Shown here: piece by piece, positions 61,561-64,000 of the stretch
Numbering within the stretch: the first letter of the stretch is position 1
Layout: the number at the start of each line of letters is the position of its first letter
Assembly (NCBI GenBank): GCA_037176845.1
Contig: JAYKXP010000107.1
Span: 102,892 to 166,891 of the forward strand
From: Paramarasmius palmivorus
Taxonomy: Eukaryota; Basidiomycota; Agaricomycetes; Agaricales; Marasmiaceae
Length of the DNA stretch: 64,000 bases
Reading direction: 5' to 3'
The notes under the pieces: generated by a model
What the model was told of the DNA's origin: nothing
Databases searched by the model: none
Seen by the model: the letters and a program-made list of their open reading frames with translations, nothing else
Made by a program: the position numbers and the translations under genes

Positions 61561-62920
61561 GTGAGAATGAGATGGTGGTCGTGATCGAAGCCGCGGCGAC
61601 ACTTGTTTCTCCGCTACTTCCAACACTTCCTCTTCCTCGACGTTCTCTACGTCCCTCTCTTCAATGCCGACCTCGAAAAATAATGCAGACACGTCCGAAG
61701 CACAGAAAACAAATTCAGCTGGTGCCCAAAACTACTCGCCAACGCGTCTAGGATGATCTCGATGTCCTCGCACAATCTATTCCAATTCCCTCATTCTCAA
61801 ACCCTCGAAAACCATCCCATTCTCTCCGGAGTATATCCAAAGACGCTCTATCGTAGCCTCAGAATGGAATGTGAAACAGCAGGACGGAGTACAGCTAGAG
61901 CAGGCTGAGATTGTTACGCAGCATCCATCTCCTAAACTCAGAACGTTCAATATCACACCCATTTCGCGCTCTTGCACCCAATGCCCCTCGAGGACACCAT
62001 GGCAGTGATAACGCAACCGCCGTCATCACCGATTTCCACCAGTACTTTCATATGCCATCGAGTTTGGGTGTTTTGGTACCACTCCCCCGCCGTCGTTCAG
62101 CGTGCCCAAAAGCGCGTCTGCCTCCCTTCTGCAGGGCTCTGCATCGATAACGGGACCTCCTCAGCTCAGTACCATAATCACTGGCGATTTTCAAGGCCAG
62201 CAGTCAGGTCTAGTTCAGGATCAACGTCAACCGACCCCATCCAAACATCGATTTTGTTCCCTGCACTCCCAAACCTATATCTTCCATTCGAGGCATTTCG
62301 AGATGGTGACTTTCATCACAAAACGTACATTGAATCCCATTCCGAACCCCGCATCCCCTGTGTCTTCAGATACACGGTCAACGCGTCACACGTTTCCCCA
62401 GACATTACACTACCTGCACACCTTCCGCGTACCGGGGCCCACCTCCACTCCGTCCCTGATTGCGCTGGATGGGCTTGTTTTACCATGCAGGAGTAACGAA
62501 GGAATGCGGTATGAACACCGTTCTCAACACGATGACGAGCGCGATATATCTTCCTACACGTACCCCCGCTCCTTCCGCGCTCCATCGCTCATATATCCCA
62601 CATCCACCCCATCCCTGTTCCCTACCCGTAGCCTCACCATATTAGAAGGTCTGTATCGTGCAGAGCAACCGGGTATGTCGACGAAGGACTCGAAATTACC
62701 TTTACCTCCAATCCACGCCTACACACCCCTTGTCTACCCTTTTCCGCGGTCATACTCCCCCTGGTTTTCCTAGGAGGTTCTTTTACCTCGCCAGTTACTC
62801 GATGAATTGCGTTTCGCTATCCCCAAAGGCGAACATCCACGCCCGCACTCTTACCTATAACGCCTACCCATCTCTCTGCCTCTGTTCAGCTGGGATGCTT
62901 CTAGGGGCATATGTATGAAT
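61561..62920. repeat. Repeat block R, copy 7
   Basis: Matches R5 at an offset of about 16.26 kb. Contains overlapping plus-strand frames (61,972-62,496 and 62,102-62,773) that are Pro/Ser/His-rich and not conserved in frame. Confidence 0.7.
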
Positions 62921-63965
62921 GTTTTTGTCGCTCATCTACGGCGCCCGAGTATGTGGAGTTGGAGATCGTTGCGTAGTGGGAGTGTTTGTAGGAGGACGAG
63001 GAAGTTGAGGAGAAGAAGTAGCAGTTGCGTTTACTAGGGAGAAGATGAATGGGAAGCTGTACCTGCTTCTGAGGGTTTCGGTGTTGAGGTACATTCATCA
63101 ACGTACTTCGTGCCTAGTTTTACTAATGTTACTTTCTTTCTTACAGGCAATGAATAGCCCTTGAGCTCGAGTCCGCCAAGGTTCAATGAGGAAAGTATAC
63201 ATTGCGATCATTTGGTTAGTACCCATCTTCGTACTTTCGTACCCAAAGCTTGAACTCAGACGCTGATTGTTTATTGTTGATTTCAGGGCATGGATGTACA
63301 CCGGAGAGGTAACGAATGAAGCAAACGATACTCACAACGAATCCTTGACCCGACACTAGACACTCTCAAGGAGTCTCAATACCTTCGTTTGCTGACCCCA
63401 AACACCGGCATGTACCAAGAACACCTTTATCGGCGTTCTGATATCGTTGGTTTCGGGGGGCGCTTTGGTCCCAGGACTCGAGAAAGGCGTAGAAGTGGTT
63501 TTGGGTTTGCTTTGACGTTGGAGATCGACGTTCAACATCCAAGGGGCGGAAAAGGAAGTGGCTAGAAGTGGCCTGTTTGGAGGTAGGTGTTCTGAACGTT
63601 GTACTTATTGGAGGTGCTGACCATGCTGCGCCAGTGTGATAGAAGATACGGTTGCGCTGAAGAGTGGAGCTAGGGGTAGAACGATGTATATCACCGTTGA
63701 AACGTTGAAGGATTAGTGTGCGATAGACACGATGTACATACCTGCATACTCTACCAGTCAACATTGGATATCATGATTCCCATCGTTCAGATGAAGGCAA
63801 GAATGTATGTGGTGCGGAACAAGGAAAACTAGTACTATCCTGGAGCGTGTTGCTGGTGAGTTGATATGAAAAAACGCGTACCTATTGCAACATCCAGATG
63901 ACATTCGATCTCTTGAGAATATTGAGGTTTGGCAAGGCTGGAATGAAAATGGTCTGCTGGTCGGT
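62921..63965. repeat. H-related fragment, near-identical to 46,641-47,690
   Basis: Offset 16,255 bp from the earlier copy, with only scattered substitutions after 63,221. No gene supported. Confidence 0.75.
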
Positions 63966-64000
63966 GGTCGCGATCAAAGCCGCGGCGGAAGCTTGTTTTT
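63966..64000. repeat. Repeat block R, start of copy 8, cut by window end
   Basis: AAAGCCGCGGCGGAAGCTTG begins at 63,976, as at 47,721, so the array continues beyond the window. Confidence 0.8.

Noticed and set aside
61972..62773. Overlapping 174- and 223-codon plus-strand frames
   Set aside because: Located in block R7; composition and lack of frame conservation against R5 argue against coding.
1..64000. CRISPR array, prokaryotic operon or viral genome
   Set aside because: No regularly spaced short repeats, no ribosome binding sites with packed genes, and no viral structural or replication motifs; introns and repeats indicate a fungal nucleus.

Overview
The window looks like repeat-rich nuclear DNA of a mushroom-forming basidiomycete (Agaricomycetes). 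The evidence is short GT-AG introns of about 45-60 bp in every gene I could model, a Tnp2/Plavaka-type transposase of the kind common in these fungi, and three copies of an orphan protein family that I associate with Agaricomycetes. I cannot name the species. There is no bacterial-style operon, rRNA gene, CRISPR array or functional tRNA.

Layout. (1) 0.1-6.4 kb is a decayed block (K1). (2) 6,573-12,605 is a complete 6,033-bp Plavaka/CACTA-like DNA transposon. It has 13-bp perfect terminal inverted repeats, a 7-bp target duplication, phased subterminal repeats and two intact spliced genes on the minus strand: a 1,079-aa Tnp2-type transposase and a 503-aa companion protein with an HMG-box-like tail. 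(3) 12,749-13,474 holds a foldback-like element containing telomere-like runs, GC-rich hairpins and tRNA-like A/B boxes, with a 232-bp Tc1/mariner-type MITE at its edge. (4) 14.6-64.0 kb is a tandem/segmental array in which the same blocks recur. I label them R (high-copy), H (decayed plus-strand gene), U (intact minus-strand gene), K (decayed minus-strand genes), M and N (decayed plus-strand genes). The order R-H-U-K recurs at 16.6-25.5, 30.2-39.9 and 47.7-59.7 kb. The last repeat is cut by the window end.

The genes that stand out are three intact 11-exon paralogues at 20,265-22,984, 33,312-36,057 and 51,954-54,670 (732, 731 and 725 aa). They keep identical intron phases, and every exon-length difference is a multiple of three, while most neighbouring sequence in the duplicated segments carries stops and frameshifts. 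The duplicated segment therefore seems to be held by selection on this one gene. A single-copy island at 27.7-30.1 kb carries an intact small secreted eight-cysteine protein gene.

Gene models were spliced by eye from frame, GT-AG signals and comparison between paralogues. Block edges are approximate (about 50-100 bp). Function of the U family and of the decayed families is not known to me.
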